Notes: a model not told the origin generated them from the sequence alone. A stretch of 64,000 nucleotides of DNA from Symbiodinium microadriaticum (GCA_001939145.1 LSRX01000603.1:69800-133799); one strand, 5' to 3'. Positions 42,880 through 54,241 are shown, numbered from the stretch's first letter. A program made the numbers and translations.

Positions 42880-43530
42880 GTCCTCCCTAGGGTTTAGGTT
42901 TAGGGTTCAGGGTTAGGCAGGGTTTATAGGGTTTAGGGTTTATTAAGGTTTATAGGGTTTAGGGTGTAGGAGGGTTTAGGGTTTAGGGCTCTAGGGTTTA
43001 GGGAGGCCCAACCCTAGGCCCTGTACATCCTCCACCCTCACGCCCCAACGCTACACCCATACCACATAAGAACCCTAGGACGACAAATTGCAGTGCGGAG
43101 GGATCTGGTGATCCTTCTATCCTAGGGTGGCAAGCTCACGGTAGACCTTCAAAATGCAGAGGGGGTTACTTTTTGTAGGAAGGTCCGTATAAACGAAAAA
43201 AACTTTGGATGTATTTCTTGGTGCCGCTGACGCTCTGAACTTCGGGGTTCAATTCAAGGTTTCAGAGTAGGGCTTTCTGTGCCTTCAGGGTGCAGGGGCA
43301 GAAGTTGAGGATTTAGAGCTCGCAGGCTTAACGCTGTAGAATCGTAGGGCTTGGAGTTTTGGGGTATGTATGTATGACGGTTTTAGGTCTCAGGGCCCAA
43401 CTAACCAGGCTGCAGCAGCTCATGTTCTCTAGTGGAGGCAGGCTTCCTGTCCGTTCGCCTTCGCCTTTCGGGTTTCGGGTTTGGTTTAGGGTTTAGGGTT
43501 TAGGGTTTAGGGTTTAGTTTAGGGCTCGCG
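42880..43530. repeat. Telomere-like blocks flanking unique DNA
   Basis: TTTAGGG/TTTATAGGG units at 42885-43005 and a short regular block at 43478-43526. The DNA between holds no supported gene. Confidence 0.75.
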
Positions 43531-43796
43531 CCCCTCATTCCTATGTCGTAAACTCGAAAGACTTATAAACCACACTAGGGTTGAATAACAGTTCTACAAC
43601 TACAAGGCTTCTAGAAGGGTCTGAGGATCTAGAGGGCCTTCAGCATTCGAAGAGGGTTTCGGGACACAGTCCACTATCATCCAGGTTCCTGTACGATGCT
43701 ACTATCTATTCCGAGCCTAACCCCTAAACCCTCAACCCCTAAACCCTAAACCGCAAACCCCTAAACCCCCAAACCCCCCTAAACCCCCCCACCCCC

Positions 43797-43809
43797 NCTC
43801 TTCCGATCT
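43797..43809. other. Contig join N plus Illumina adapter remnant
   Basis: A single N is followed by CTCTTCCGATCT, the 3' end of the standard Illumina adapter, inside a C-rich telomere-like run. This is an assembly artefact, not biology. Confidence 0.95.
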
Positions 43810-44080
43810 AAACCCCCAAACCCCCAAACCCCCAAAACCCCTTCCTTAAGGCCTAGGCCTAAACCGATGCGGCCTGCAGTTCCGCTGGGCTCGCCATCAT
43901 CCGAGCTGCCGACTTCCCCATCTTAGTCATGCCGGGATGTGGGAAGTTTCTCTGAAGTCTCTTAGGTGAAGCTTTGGGGCCTTTAGGGCTTAAGGCTTAG
44001 AGCTTAAGGCTTAAGGTTTAGGGAACAGGTTTAGGGTTTAAGCTCTCAAGGCAAGTTGCAAGTGCTACTGCACAGAAAAC

Positions 44081-44272
44081 TTGGAGACCAAACCAACGCC
44101 AAGAGCGAGCAAAACTCCAGGAGATCAGCAACTACAGACTAAACTGCCACCTTTTGATTCTGTGCCGCGAGACCCATGTTTTTCTAAAAGTCTCGTGGGA
44201 CAGTACGAACTCTTGAACACCTGTCTGCATTTACCAGACCGCGAACAAGACAAGAGCTGCCTTGCTGCTGAG
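44081..44272 (+). CDS. Candidate exon ending at a telomere-like unit
   Basis: Open for about 63 codons: RASKTPGDQQLQTKLPPFDS, VPRDPCFSKSLVGQYELLNT, CLHLPDREQDKSCLAAE. It ends at GAG|GGTTTAGGG, which offers a donor. Composition looks coding. No domain recognised. Confidence 0.43.
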
Positions 44273-45419
44273 GGTTTAGGGTTTATAAGGGCGTAGGGTT
44301 TAGGGTCTAAGGTCTTGCTGAGTCTGGCTGTTTCGGAGCTTCCCCTTGGGGGTGTCGGGGGTTCCTGGGCCGGGAGGGAGACCGAACCCTGAAAACTATA
44401 CTACAGGGCCAACGATGGAAGCAACGAAGTACTCAGTAAGCTTCCCATAGCCTTCCAGAGCTGAAATTCGACTATTCTAATGCGATGTGTTTGCAGGGGG
44501 TGGTGTGGCTGCACAGTGACAAAAAAAGCGTTCTAGCTGGCCTTTAAACCCAGTAAACCTCCATGATACACTCATTCTATTTGGTGAGGATGGAGAATGA
44601 GACAAGGGTTTGGGGTGACAACATGTACCACAAGCAAGTCGAGATTGCAAACCGAAGGGACAGAAAGGACTCTTGAGAACGTTTTGCCAAAGATCTCCTC
44701 GATCATTGAGGCTCCAGAACCTTTGAACCCACAACCCTCGGCCCTAATTCCCCTTCTGATGTCTCACCGAGCTGCTGAGTGCCCTTGCAGCCCAGCCTGA
44801 AATCGTCAGGGCAACCGGAACCCCAGCCTGAACCCTAAACCCTAAAACCAGAACTCCAAGCCCGCTTTCACTTCGCGTCTTCAAGTTTCGCGGCTAAGGG
44901 GTCAAGGGGCTCAGATCCAATCCTGCTCGGAAACTCTCAGCGACACCAAGTAAGAACAGGGGATGACAAATCACTGAGGCAGCCTGGGTTACGAACATGA
45001 GTGGCCAAACATGTTTCCCTTGAATCTGTGGAAATCGTGTCTACATGCGCCTTCAAATTCGCCTCGTTCCCATCTGAAGCGGTCAGAGCCCCCCCCTCCC
45101 CCCGCCAACAGAAATGGAATTTGGAATGCGAAGACTAAGAAGAAACAGTTTGCTCCCCCCAAAGCCCCTAAACCAAACACTACACCACCAATTCACAAAA
45201 CCACCTGACACACCCCCTACGCCAGGAACCCGGTCAGCAAGTAAATCCGCAAAACATGCCAGAAACCTCAAATACCTTTAAACAAGAGCGCAGAGCACCC
45301 AACCAACACCTTAATGTAGGGGCCTTCATGCCTAGAACACGAGTACATGACAGCATAAACATAGTACGAGCCCCTGAGGAATAAAAGGTGATGTTAATTC
45401 AGGCATCGATGACAAGCAT

Positions 45420-45640
45420 CATAAACATACATACATAAATGCATGCATACATATATGCATGCATGCATACATACATTCATACAGACAGACATGAATACAT
45501 ACATGTGTGTATATTTTATACATGCATACCTCTAACGGCTATCTACTATCTACCTATCTATCTACCTATCTATCTATCTATCTATCTAGCTAGCCATCTA
45601 TGAATCTAGCTATCTAGATATAGAGAGAGAGTATAACTAT
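45420..45640. repeat. ACAT/GCAT and TATC microsatellites
   Basis: Tetranucleotide ACAT/GCAT variants (45420-45520) are followed by (TATC)n and (TAGC)n-like units to about 45620 and a short GA tract. Confidence 0.9.
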
Positions 45641-45843
45641 ATATAGATATACAACTTTCCAGACCCCCAAGCAGCCCGAAGAGCCAGGTGGCAGTTGTGG
45701 TTAGCCTTGGGGTCACCGACTTCCGACCTCTTGAGTTTTAGGGTTTAGAGGCTTAGGGGGTTGGGGCTAGGGTTTAGGGGCAGGCTTAGGTTTGGGAATA
45801 CTTTCGCGTTATGTCGAAAGCTAGGTGCACCGGGCATATAACT

Positions 45844-46065
45844 TCAAGGGGGTACTAAATATGCAGACCTCCACAGATGTGTCATGCTATAGCAGTATGA
45901 TGACAGCCAAACATAACAAATGCCAGCTCTGTCGTCCAATATAGAGGCGACAGTTGCCCAATGCTGCAAGACATCCATAGTGGCCAAATATATGAGCTTC
46001 ATAACCAGAACCTCGAAACTGGGAGCACGCCGGGCAACAAGATTGACACAGATGTTTGCGCACAA
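45844..46065 (-). CDS. Candidate exon, unknown protein
   Basis: Open for 73 codons on the minus strand: NLVARRAPSFEVLVMKLIYL, ATMDVLQHWATVASILDDRA, GICYVWLSSYCYSMTHLWRS. A GTCTGC after GTGGAG could be the donor. The hydrophobic, Trp/Tyr/Cys-containing composition is not that of the surrounding repeats. A further minus-strand open stretch at 46199-46387 may be upstream. Confidence 0.45.
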   Translation of the reverse strand: MCANICVNLVARRAPSFEVLVMKLIYLATMDVLQHWATVASILDDRAGICYVWLSSYCYSMTHLWRSAYLVPP

Positions 46066-46784
46066 ACCCTAACCCCTTGACAGGACGGAGCTGAGATCTA
46101 TGATCAAGAGATTGACGGTGGAACTCCGGGGTCTGGCATGACAGAAGGGCATTGTGTAGATGATGGTGATAAAAAAATTGGATTTGGGGGCTTGCCGGTC
46201 ACAATATAGTATATGTATATGTATACGAATTATTGAGAACCCACAGGAATGCCATGTCTACATGAAGACGGCGTTTAGGGGTTGGGGCCTGGAATTCCCC
46301 ACTCGGCCTGAAGATCCGTGCGTCTTGCACAGAACGACAGCGGCCAAGTCGAGTAACAAAGCGGCTCTTCTTGATGTCTAGCTGCACCTTTCAGGGTGCT
46401 TTTGGATCCGTGGCTGTAAGGGGTTTAGGATGTGGATCGAAGGCTTTAGGGTTGCAGGGTTTGGAGTTTGGAGTTTAGAGGTTGAGTCAGTATAGGGCTA
46501 GGATTTCCAGGGTCAGGATGTCTGCCATTTTGGCAGACGCGCACGCTGAAACGGTGGACTCACATAAGTAAGAAGTATCCCTGAAGATTCCCGGTCCCGC
46601 CACCTCGTAAGCAATACTCACCCAAATATGAACCCTACGCTACTACTATCCCAAACTCGCCGGTGCCCAGTTGTTGGCCCCTTGGGTCCACCCTGGGTAA
46701 GTGTCAGTTCGAACTTACCTGTACGCTCGGGAGGCCACAAACTTGAATACAAGGTTTGAAGCAGAAGTCTACGGTCCAACAGGG

Positions 46785-46870
46785 GAACCGGGTTAGGGTT
46801 AGGGTTTGGGGTTAGGGTTTAGGGTTTAGGAGTTAGAGTTCAGGATTTAGGGTTCAGGATTTAGGCCGCC
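46785..46870 (+). repeat. TTAGGG/TTTAGGG block
   Basis: Mixed GTTAGGG, TTTAGGG and TTCAGGATTTAGG units. A minus-strand open stretch at 46870-47124 borders it but is not convincing. Confidence 0.8.
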
Positions 46871-47147
46871 TAGGCGTAAAGACTCTCTAACCGAAGTGCG
46901 AACCGCAACTCCATAGATCCTGAGCCACATGCCGTCATGCCGCACGCGGGAAATACGACAACGTTGAATGCCTGAATGCCAAAACCTGCAGCCGGCCATA
47001 GAGGCGCCGTATAACTAACGCGAAACCTAAACGTACGAGCGGTTCTCAGTTTCACTAACTTGGCAAGATACCTGTGCCAGTGTACCAGGGAGGCCGCTCG
47101 GTGTATTGGCAGCTCCATAAGCAAAACCGAAGGTTATACGGGGCAAT

Positions 47148-47256
47148 AGGAGAGACCCCTAGAAGGGACCCCTAATCCTAATACCCTTATATACCCCTTA
47201 TATAGTCTCATAAAGCCCCTAAAAAAGCCCAAGGGTCCCTTTAAGGGTCTCTCCTT
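47148..47256. mobile_element. Hairpin element with GGAGAGACCC ends
   Basis: TAGGAGAGACCCCTAGAAGG at the left pairs with AAGGGTCCCTTTAAGGGTCTCTCCT at the right around TTATATACCCC. Confidence 0.7.
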
Positions 47257-48144
47257 TAGTCCCTTGACAAGGCTCATTGTGAGAAGGGCAACAGTACGGC
47301 ATGACAACAGCGAGGAGCTGAGCCACAAAGCCCAAAAAAGTCCCTAAACCCTAAAACCCTGAACCCTAAAACCCTATAGCCCCTAATCCCTAAACCCTAA
47401 AGCCCTGAACCCTAAACCCTAAACTAAACACACCACCGCCGCACCCAACAAAACACCTCGAAGTAGCCGCAGGCTGGCAGGCGGGCTGGCTGCCTGACTG
47501 GGCTCCAAGCTCAGGCTCGGATGGTCTGAGATTTCAATAAGCCCTAAATCCTGGTCCATAAACCCTAAACCACGGTTCAGGTTTAGGGTTTAGGTTTTCT
47601 GAAGCCCTAAATCCTCATCCCTATAAACCCTAAAGCGCTCAACCCTAGAATCCCAGAGCCCTAAAGCCTAAATCCAGGGCTCTCATGGGCTTTTCTATCC
47701 GCCTACAACAGTTTCCTCTAGCTCTGAAGGTGGGGTTCTTGCGGGGTTTTCGGGTTGAGGGCTGTAGGATTGAGCATTTCGGATTTAGGGCTTCGGGGGT
47801 TTAGGCTTTTCGTCTTCGGAGAAGGCGGAAGAAGACTCATGTTCTAGGGCTCTGGGGCGGACCGGAAGCTCGGCTGTAATGATCCCAAGGGTTGGAGTTT
47901 CGGGTTTGGGGTGTAGGGTTTAGGGCTTGAAGCTGTTTTGAAGATTTTACGGTCTAGGGAGGAATGCAAAGGGCTTCACGCTTTTGGATTCAGGAAGTGT
48001 TCTGGATGATGGCGATCTGAGTTTTAGAGCTCAGTCGGTGACTGGAGACTTCGGGTTCGTCAGGACCCAGGGTCCATCAACACTCCCACTTTGACCCGCG
48101 AACTCTACTTGCTTACATTGGTTTAGGCTTTGGGGCTTAGGTCT

Positions 48145-48560
48145 TTAGGTTTCTTCCCAAGTCAATCGCAACCTCCCTAGACTATCAGCCCCCAAAGCTT
48201 GTAAGCGTTTCGTAGCTATGCGGCTTTCTGCCAGAGCCGATGACTGCCGCTGCGGCCTCCGGCGACGAACTCCCAAAAAGAAGCCCGAACAGTTGCGAAC
48301 ATTGCTCCCTAAAGCCTGAAGGCTACTGGTTCGGAGATGGGAGTCCTTCAAGTCGGAGTTTAAAGCTTGTCTGCTCGAGCAAGAAGGAAACCAGGCATCC
48401 AACCACCGACTACAATTCAGAGCGAGGGGGTCCGACAGATTGTTCTCTGAGTTGGGGTCCACGTCCTGGTCTTTATTGCTGGCTCTTTGCTGGTGGGGAA
48501 CCCAAAACGGATCCTGGTTTAGAGAACTACAACTGCGGAATTGAAATTCAAGAACGCACA
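48145..48560 (-). CDS. Candidate coding stretch, both strands open
   Basis: The minus strand is open for about 130 codons before the (CA)n/(GACA)n array. It reads QDPFWVPHQQRASNKDQDVD, SRQALNSDLKDSHLRTSSLQ, ALGSNVRNCSGFFLGVRRRR and SRIATKRLQALGADSLGRLR. A motif QAL-N/G-S/A recurs three times. The + strand is open from 48240 for about 120 codons (SCEHCSLKPEGYWFGDGSPS). Only one is likely real; the repeated motif slightly favours minus. Confidence 0.42.
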
Positions 48561-48596
48561 AGGAGCAGACAAGAAACAGCAGCACGTGCGCAAGAC

Positions 48597-48636
48597 ACAC
48601 ACACACAGACACGGACACGGACGCAGACACAAACCC

Positions 48637-48691
<55 letters not shown>

Positions 48692-48740
48692 CACACACGC
48701 AGGGACACGCACACACGCACGCACACACACACACACAGAC
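48597..48740. repeat. (CA)n/(GACA)n compound microsatellite
   Basis: CACACAGACACGGACAC-type sequence leads into GACA tetranucleotides and then CA repeats. Frames through it are low complexity. Confidence 0.95.
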
Positions 48741-49344
48741 AAACAACCTTATCAGACTACAAACAACTCTGAGCCGCAGAATCGCCTGGCCCACGAATGT
48801 TCATATCTGGGTGTATTTGTGCTTTATTCGCATTTCACTCTTCAAGCTGGGACTATGCACTGCTGGCTCAAAGCCTATGTTGAAACCACAGAGCTTAGTA
48901 TACTATATCATGCTACGATATACCATTTCTTTACGAGAATATCATCTGGTAATATACTAACACATTAGGCTTCAGGGTTTAGCCGAGTAACCTTGACAAG
49001 CAGAAGGATAAATCATAAGCTTGGAACGTCTTGTCTCCACACCCTAAACTCCAGCAAGTCTTTTTTTTTGGAAGGGTGTCCAGGATCTGATGGTTCCAGG
49101 GTTAAGGGTTTAGACTTGAGGGGTTAGGGTTTGAACTTCAGGGGTTAGATTCCCCATCCTTCGCCTGAACACCCGAACGTCGCTCCCTACACCGCAAAAC
49201 CACAAACTCTGGACCGGAAAACAATTCATCCTCACACCCTATACCCTAAACCCTAAACCATGCCCGACCCCGAAACTCCTGAGAATGCGACAAGTTATGG
49301 ACTGAGCCTTTCCCGGGCCGACTCTCATCATCCTTGGTGCCAGG

Positions 49345-49465
49345 ACCCTTCTTGGAGGTTCATGGGTATTTATAAGTGGGGTTATAAGTCCCCTAAGTAA
49401 GGTTATAATTATAGTCACCTTGCTTATAACCCTACTTATAACTACCCATGAACCTCCAAGTTCCT
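49345..49465. mobile_element. Hairpin element (CTTGGAGGTTCATGGGTA arms)
   Basis: CTTGGAGGTTCATGGGTA and TACCCATGAACCTCCAAG are perfect complements. Inner ATAAGTGGGGTTATAAG and CTTATAACCCTACTTATAA also pair. It shares CTTGGAGG with 42698-42826 and ATGGGTA with family A. Confidence 0.88.
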
Positions 49466-49659
49466 TGTACCATCAAACACCCAAATTTGGTCTTACATAT
49501 GGCTATAAGGGATACTATCCCAAGTCATAATAACTATCCCTATCATGTAGTAACCCTACATTCTACTATCTAAGTACTTAGGATCCTTTGGGACAGGGGC
49601 TTTGGGTTTGGGTGAGTTTAGGTTTGCGGGGTATATGGAACCATAACGGGAGGGCGAGC

Positions 49660-49944
49660 TCAGCGTCTCATAGCGAATAACGGAGGGTCTAGGTTACTTG
49701 GGCCTAGGATCGCATCAATATAGTATAGGTGAACGATATTTCCGGAATGTGACATAAATACTGGTACTCGGACCCCGAAACGCTTGAAGTGAACACGCGC
49801 TGTCTGTAAACCCCTGAAAACAGCGCAAGCCATGGGGGTCTGCAAGGAAGGATCCGTGCCACAAAGACATCGTAGGCTGATTACGGAGTCTTTCGCATAC
49901 ACTATGGGCCAAGGACCGAAGCGGATTTGAACACCAGAAGCCAT
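49660..49944 (-). CDS. Candidate 94-codon stretch
   Basis: Open on the minus strand without repeats: VQIRFGPWPIVYAKDSVISL, RCLCGTDPSLQTPMACAVFR, GLQTARVHFKRFGVRVPVFM, SHSGNIVHLYYIDAILGPSN. The composition is protein-like. Boundaries are not resolved. Same strand as the coding-like stretches at 50.9-52.0 kb. Confidence 0.45.
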   Translation of the reverse strand: MASGVQIRFGPWPIVYAKDSVISLRCLCGTDPSLQTPMACAVFRGLQTARVHFKRFGVRVPVFMSHSGNIVHLYYIDAILGPSNLDPPLFAMRR

Positions 49945-50311
49945 TTAGAGACTACGTCATGCCACTCAAACCCCTACTATTGCACGGGTACTTACTTGTT
50001 TTGGAACCCTGAAACTGCTGTTGCAGAATTCAGCACAGATCTGGATTGCAGGCCGCGAACCATGCGACGCATAGCAGCACCACCAGCCGCAGAAGCACCA
50101 TGCGGGTCAAGGGTGATCCAATCTATTTTCAGGGTCTGAGGGTTTAGGGATTTGGGAGTTGTAAAAGAGCTTAAGTTTATGAATGTTTTGGTGTTGTGTC
50201 TTTTGCGAAATTAACGTCAGCATTGTGGGGTTCGGGGTTCCGGGGATTTAGCAAGACGAGCTAAGGCGCAGCATGTGTCATGTTGATATTAATTACAATG
50301 CAGCCGACAAT

Positions 50312-50497
50312 CCAGAACCGAACGGTGCACGTAGAGAAACTGGAGCACTTTTGGCGGATATATATATATATACACACACATACGCATATNCATCCTCACA
50401 CCCTATACCCTAAACCCTAAACCAGAACCGAACGGTGCACGTAGAGAAACTGGAGCTTTTGGCGGATATATATATATATACACACACATACGCATAT
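50312..50497. repeat. Duplicated contig ends around an assembly N
   Basis: Sequence 50312-50389 is repeated at 50422-50497 (one small indel), either side of the N at 50390. The 34 bases after the N (50391-50424) are identical to 49227-49260. A misjoin is more likely than a real duplication. Confidence 0.9.
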
Positions 50498-50719
50498 TTA
50501 TACATCTATATATCTCTCTATATATATATATGTACATATAAGGGCGCAAATCGCCTGTGCAACGCAGGAATATTGTAGGCCCCAGCACCCGCCATGGGTG
50601 CATCTGCTGGCCACGGGCAAGCAGTGCATAACAGTTGGGCGTTCAGGTGTTGCCCTCACCCGACATGATGGCAATCCTAGGTGCAAAAGACACACTGTGT
50701 AAGGTGGCCATGTTGAGCA

Positions 50720-51231
50720 TTGGTTCGAGGGACATGCTCGCATACAACACGGCAGATCGATGAGTTTGCGACTGGCTTCAAGAAGTCGCTGGCTTTCCAG
50801 CCGCACGGCATCAAGCAGAGCAGAGGCTCGTCATGCGAGGGCATCTGGACCACCATTCGGCAACCTCACAGCTCATGCATTTCACCCGATGTGAGGGATT
50901 TCACGCACGTGAAGGGCACACGGGCCATGTTCATTATTGCGGACATGCTCTCATACGCCACCGTGGAGATATTGCGGCTGGCTTCATGAAGACGTGGGTT
51001 TTCCAATTTCCAACTGCGCGGCATCAAGCAGAATAGAAGCTCGTCAGGCGATGGCGTCTGGATTATCAACTTATCAAACGGAAACTTGGAAACCACTGCA
51101 AGTCTTGTTTGCGGAGAGGGGTGATGTACAAACGACGAGGCGTTCGATCTGACAACGCTGACTCCACTATCCTGACTCAGCAGTTCCTGAGTAAGTGAGT
51201 GATGCCAGAGATACTTGAGTGCGGAAGTCAT
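50720..51231 (-). CDS. Candidate coding stretch with internal duplication
   Basis: From 51231 to 50866 the minus strand is open for 121 codons: LTQELLSQDSGVSVVRSNAS, LAVVSKFPFDKLIIQTPSPD, SWKLENPRLHEASRNISTVA, AIMNMARVPFTCVKSLTSGE. A segment containing DELLFCLMP followed by a Trp (about 51060-50940) recurs about 207 bases downstream as DEPLLCLMP (about 50850-50730). The duplicates are diverged in DNA but share reading sense. This supports coding on the minus strand. No family recognised. Confidence 0.5.
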
Positions 51232-51243
51232 ATGGCCTTCATG

Positions 51244-51582
51244 CTATTGTTGAGTTTGAAGTCCCGATATCACCTCCATGAAGGTGTTTAGACATCCTGG
51301 GTATCTTAAACGTGTAGGGATGGCCTCAACTGATACCCATGAGGACCATCCTGCACTTCTGAGGTCCGATATGTGGACCGTATGTTGTCTGGTGCTTTGA
51401 TCGCCGATTGCGGAATACAAAGCATCCTTCGTTTGCCGTGCATTCCCAGGCATCGTCCATTTGCCATCTTGCGATTTTGATGTGGGGATAGGACAGCTTT
51501 TCCGCTTGATGGTTACATCCCTCATCCCACTCCTGTCTGGTGCGCGCATACTATGTGCATAGATTTCTGCGCCACCTCCCAC
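51244..51582 (-). CDS. Candidate 112-codon stretch
   Basis: Open on the minus strand: EIYAHSMRAPDRSGMRDVTI, KRKSCPIPTSKSQDGKWTMP, GNARQTKDALYSAIGDQSTR, QHTVHISDLRSAGWSSWVSV. It ends at TAG at 51244, 13 bases from the next stretch in another frame. The three adjoining minus-strand stretches may be one gene with small introns or a broken gene. Confidence 0.48.
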   Translation of the reverse strand: MGGGAEIYAHSMRAPDRSGMRDVTIKRKSCPIPTSKSQDGKWTMPGNARQTKDALYSAIGDQSTRQHTVHISDLRSAGWSSWVSVEAIPTRLRYPGCLNTFMEVISGLQTQQ

Positions 51583-51639
51583 GTTTGATTAGTGCATGCC
51601 AAGGGCTGCGTCGCACCGACTCTTCGCTCGAGACAGCAA

Positions 51640-51752
51640 AAGAGAGAGAGAGAGAGAGAGAGATATATATATATATATACATATATATACACACATACAT
51701 GTATGTATGTATATATATATATACATGCATATGTATATATATATATATTTTT
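51640..51752. repeat. (GA)n and (TA)n microsatellites
   Basis: GA dinucleotides run straight into TA/CATA repeats. Frames across it are low complexity. Confidence 0.95.
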
Positions 51753-51754
51753 AA

Positions 51755-52066
51755 CTAAACTCTGCAAACCGCTGCCATGAGCTGCCCGATACAGGACCTA
51801 CGACAGCTGAGCAAGAAGCAACGTCTCTCCGGAGTTAGACCTTGGAACCGTATACTGCATGTCCCTATTGACTGTAGGTTTTCAATTAGCTTTAGGGTTG
51901 AAGGGTTGCCTATGAGGCGAAGACGCTCTAGAATACCAGCAACATCTTGATTGAAGCCGGAATGTGGAATGTAAACCTGGATCTGGGCCATTCCCTTAGT
52001 AAAACAGCCCCTGGACCTATACATCCCAAACAGGGTGCAGGGCCCCATCTGAACCGTTGAGGGCAC
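51755..52066 (-). CDS. Candidate 5' stretch of the minus-strand cluster
   Basis: Open for 103 codons: GMAQIQVYIPHSGFNQDVAG, ILERLRLIGNPSTLKLIENL, QSIGTCSIRFQGLTPERRCF, LLSCRRSCIGQLMAAVCRV. TTTTACTAAG at about 52000 could be an acceptor, or an ATG at 52066 the start. Regular Leu/Ile spacing fits a folded helical domain. Function unknown. Confidence 0.5.
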   Translation of the reverse strand: MPSTVQMGPCTLFGMYRSRGCFTKGMAQIQVYIPHSGFNQDVAGILERLRLIGNPSTLKLIENLQSIGTCSIRFQGLTPERRCFLLSCRRSCIGQLMAAVCRV

Positions 52067-52086
52067 ATGACTTCGGATGCAAGGCG

Positions 52087-52195
52087 CAAAACCCTAAACC
52101 CTAACCCCTAAATTCAAAACCCTAAACCCTAATTTAATTTCAATAACTTAAACCCTAAACCCCAAGAATTAAAACCCTAAACCCTAAACCCTCTG
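52087..52195 (-). repeat. CCCTAAA block
   Basis: Irregular CCCTAAA units with ATTTAATTTC and CCCCAAGAATT interruptions. Confidence 0.85.
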
Positions 52196-52728
52196 CATGT
52201 CGGATTCGGGGCGCAAGGATTTTGCGGCACGGGATTCGGGGTCTAAAGTTTCGGGGTGCAAACAGCTGGCCTTCATGGCTGAAAGCTAAGGGTAAGGGTT
52301 TAGGGTTTATAAAGGGCTCGGTCTACTGCTTACTGCTGCACATCTTGTAAGTCAGCAGCCCTACACCCAGTTCTAAGCCTTGTAAGCTCAAAGCGTGGGC
52401 AATGCACATCCCTGCCCTTAGGTCCGAATCCCTAAAAATCTACCCCGAACTGCAACACTACTCCACATGCCCTACCAACAAGCTCTTAGCCCCAACTATC
52501 GAGAGGGTTTAGGGTTTAGGTGTGCCTAACCCCACAATACTCACCCCTGGCCCTACCCCTAAATCAATGACCCAACCTGCACGACGAAGACGTCCCCAAG
52601 GTGGCTGGCAGTGTAGGTCGGCCTTGTGTGTGGGGGTTTGGTTTAGGGTTTAGGGCTTAGGGCTTAGGCTTTAGGGGTTTAGGGGTTTAGGGGTCTCAGA
52701 CGGCGTCTGAGCTCAAAACCAAAAAGCA

Positions 52729-53265
52729 ATGGATTGTAACCCAGGCACCGAAGCCCCGACGAACCAGACCTCACGGCCCGGAACCAAAAACACGTCCGTG
52801 CTTTCGAAGCTCCTCATCCCGATTAGGCAGAAGGCTCCAGTGATGCCTTCAAGAAACGGAGCTCTGAACATATCAGGTCACGGAAAGGAAGGGGAGAGAG
52901 GCTGGGAGTTGGCTTGCAAGTAAATCTCAGAGCCTCAAATTGCGCGGATTCCCTCTGAGCATCGCACTGCCAAACTTAAAACCGGCCCATGGGCCCTCCA
53001 CTTTTACAATCGGACCAGGGTTTAGGGTTTAGTGTTTAGGGTATCCCTGAAATGCCGCAACAAATCCAGTCATCCCTTGCTTTCGTGCCTCTACATTATA
53101 GCATGCGACGGAGCGACAAACCTTGAAACCGAAAGCCCTCAATCAACTGGCCCCGAAAATGCTGCAGAATCCACCTTCAAACTTTTGAAAAAGGTATCTA
53201 CACAAACGCCAACCCCTCATCCAGCAGAGTCGAGCCGAGACCGTTTTCGGGCCCATGGCCCCTGA
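52729..53265 (+). CDS. Candidate two-exon segment
   Basis: The first stretch reads TEAPTNQTSRPGTKNTSVLS, KLLIPIRQKAPVMPSRNGAL and SGHGKEGERGWELACK, ending at GTAAAT, a good donor. The second (about 53040-53265) reads VSLKCRNKSSHPLLSCLYII, DGATNLETESPQSTGPENAA, ESTFKLLKKVSTQTPTPHPA and ESSRDRFRAHGP, then TGA. Both look like coding DNA; phase between them was not established. Confidence 0.45.
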
Positions 53266-53573
53266 ACCCCTAAACCCCAAACCCCAGTACTGGGCCTTTC
53301 CGTCTCGCCTGGCACGTCGGATGGGGTCACGACAGCGCATTCCTGCAAGCTTCTTTGCTGGTGGACTCTGTCGGCTCAGAATCGTCTAGGGTTTAAGGGT
53401 GCAGGGTTGATAGGGTAGATGGAATGATACATAGTTCCTTAGTGCAGGTAATATGTGCCGAAGACAACGTTTGTTTAGGTTCAGGATCACGGAATCGTGA
53501 CAGGGCAGCCTCGGCGCTCAAGTCGCGATAGCTTGGGGCTTAGAAGTTCCCGAGTTTCGACTAAGTGGCGTTC

Positions 53574-53671
53574 CTTTGTCTCCATTGTAGTTCCTTTTTG
53601 GGGTTACCTTTTAGGATCCTTATAATGTAGATTTGAACCAAAAAAAGGAACTACAATGGAGACCATAGGTA
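53574..53671. mobile_element. MITE, family B copy 2
   Basis: Arms TTTGTCTCCATTGTAGTTCC and GGAACTACAATGGAGACCATA pair; interior GGGGTTACCTTTTAGGATCC. Confidence 0.85.
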
Positions 53672-54241
53672 GGGTGTAGGTTAGGGAAATGGGCTGAAGG
53701 CCCGTACCGTAGCGCTAAAGCCTTCTAACCCAATTTCCAAAACTTAAAATCAAAAGCGCCAAGCTGCTGCATTGCTTGGTGTCGGCAACCAAAATGTTGA
53801 GCCTTAAGCCATCAGCCACAGCCCCAAGGTCACACGAACTCGGAAACGGGGTTTAAGGACCTTCCTGACCAGAATAGGGTTGATGGGATACTATGCTCTG
53901 TAATGTAAGGGGAAGATACGGCTACACAGTGAGTCCTTACCCCACCTTCCAACAATAGCCCCGTCTCTGACAGATGCACCGTAAGTCGGAGACTCCGTAA
54001 ACTCAGACTCCAGCACCATAAACTCTACAAAGAGCTTTATACCTGCTTGGGGGGGGTACCTAGGTTTGTTCCGTCATGTAGGTAGGGTATGACGTCAACT
54101 GTCTGTCTCTGCTACTCCTAAACCTTGGACCCCAAACCCTGAACCCTCAACCCCAAACCGGAAAGTCAAAACCCTAAACTCCTAAGTAAGTTGTTGTCCC
54201 TCCCTTGTGCAGTGGCACCTGGCTTGTCTGTCCAGGATCCA

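Noticed and set aside
46530..46550. GCCATTTTGG motif resembling the dinoflagellate spliced leader
   Set aside because: Only about ten bases match and it lies within a local TCTGCCATTTTGGCAGA palindrome, so it does not support a relict leader.
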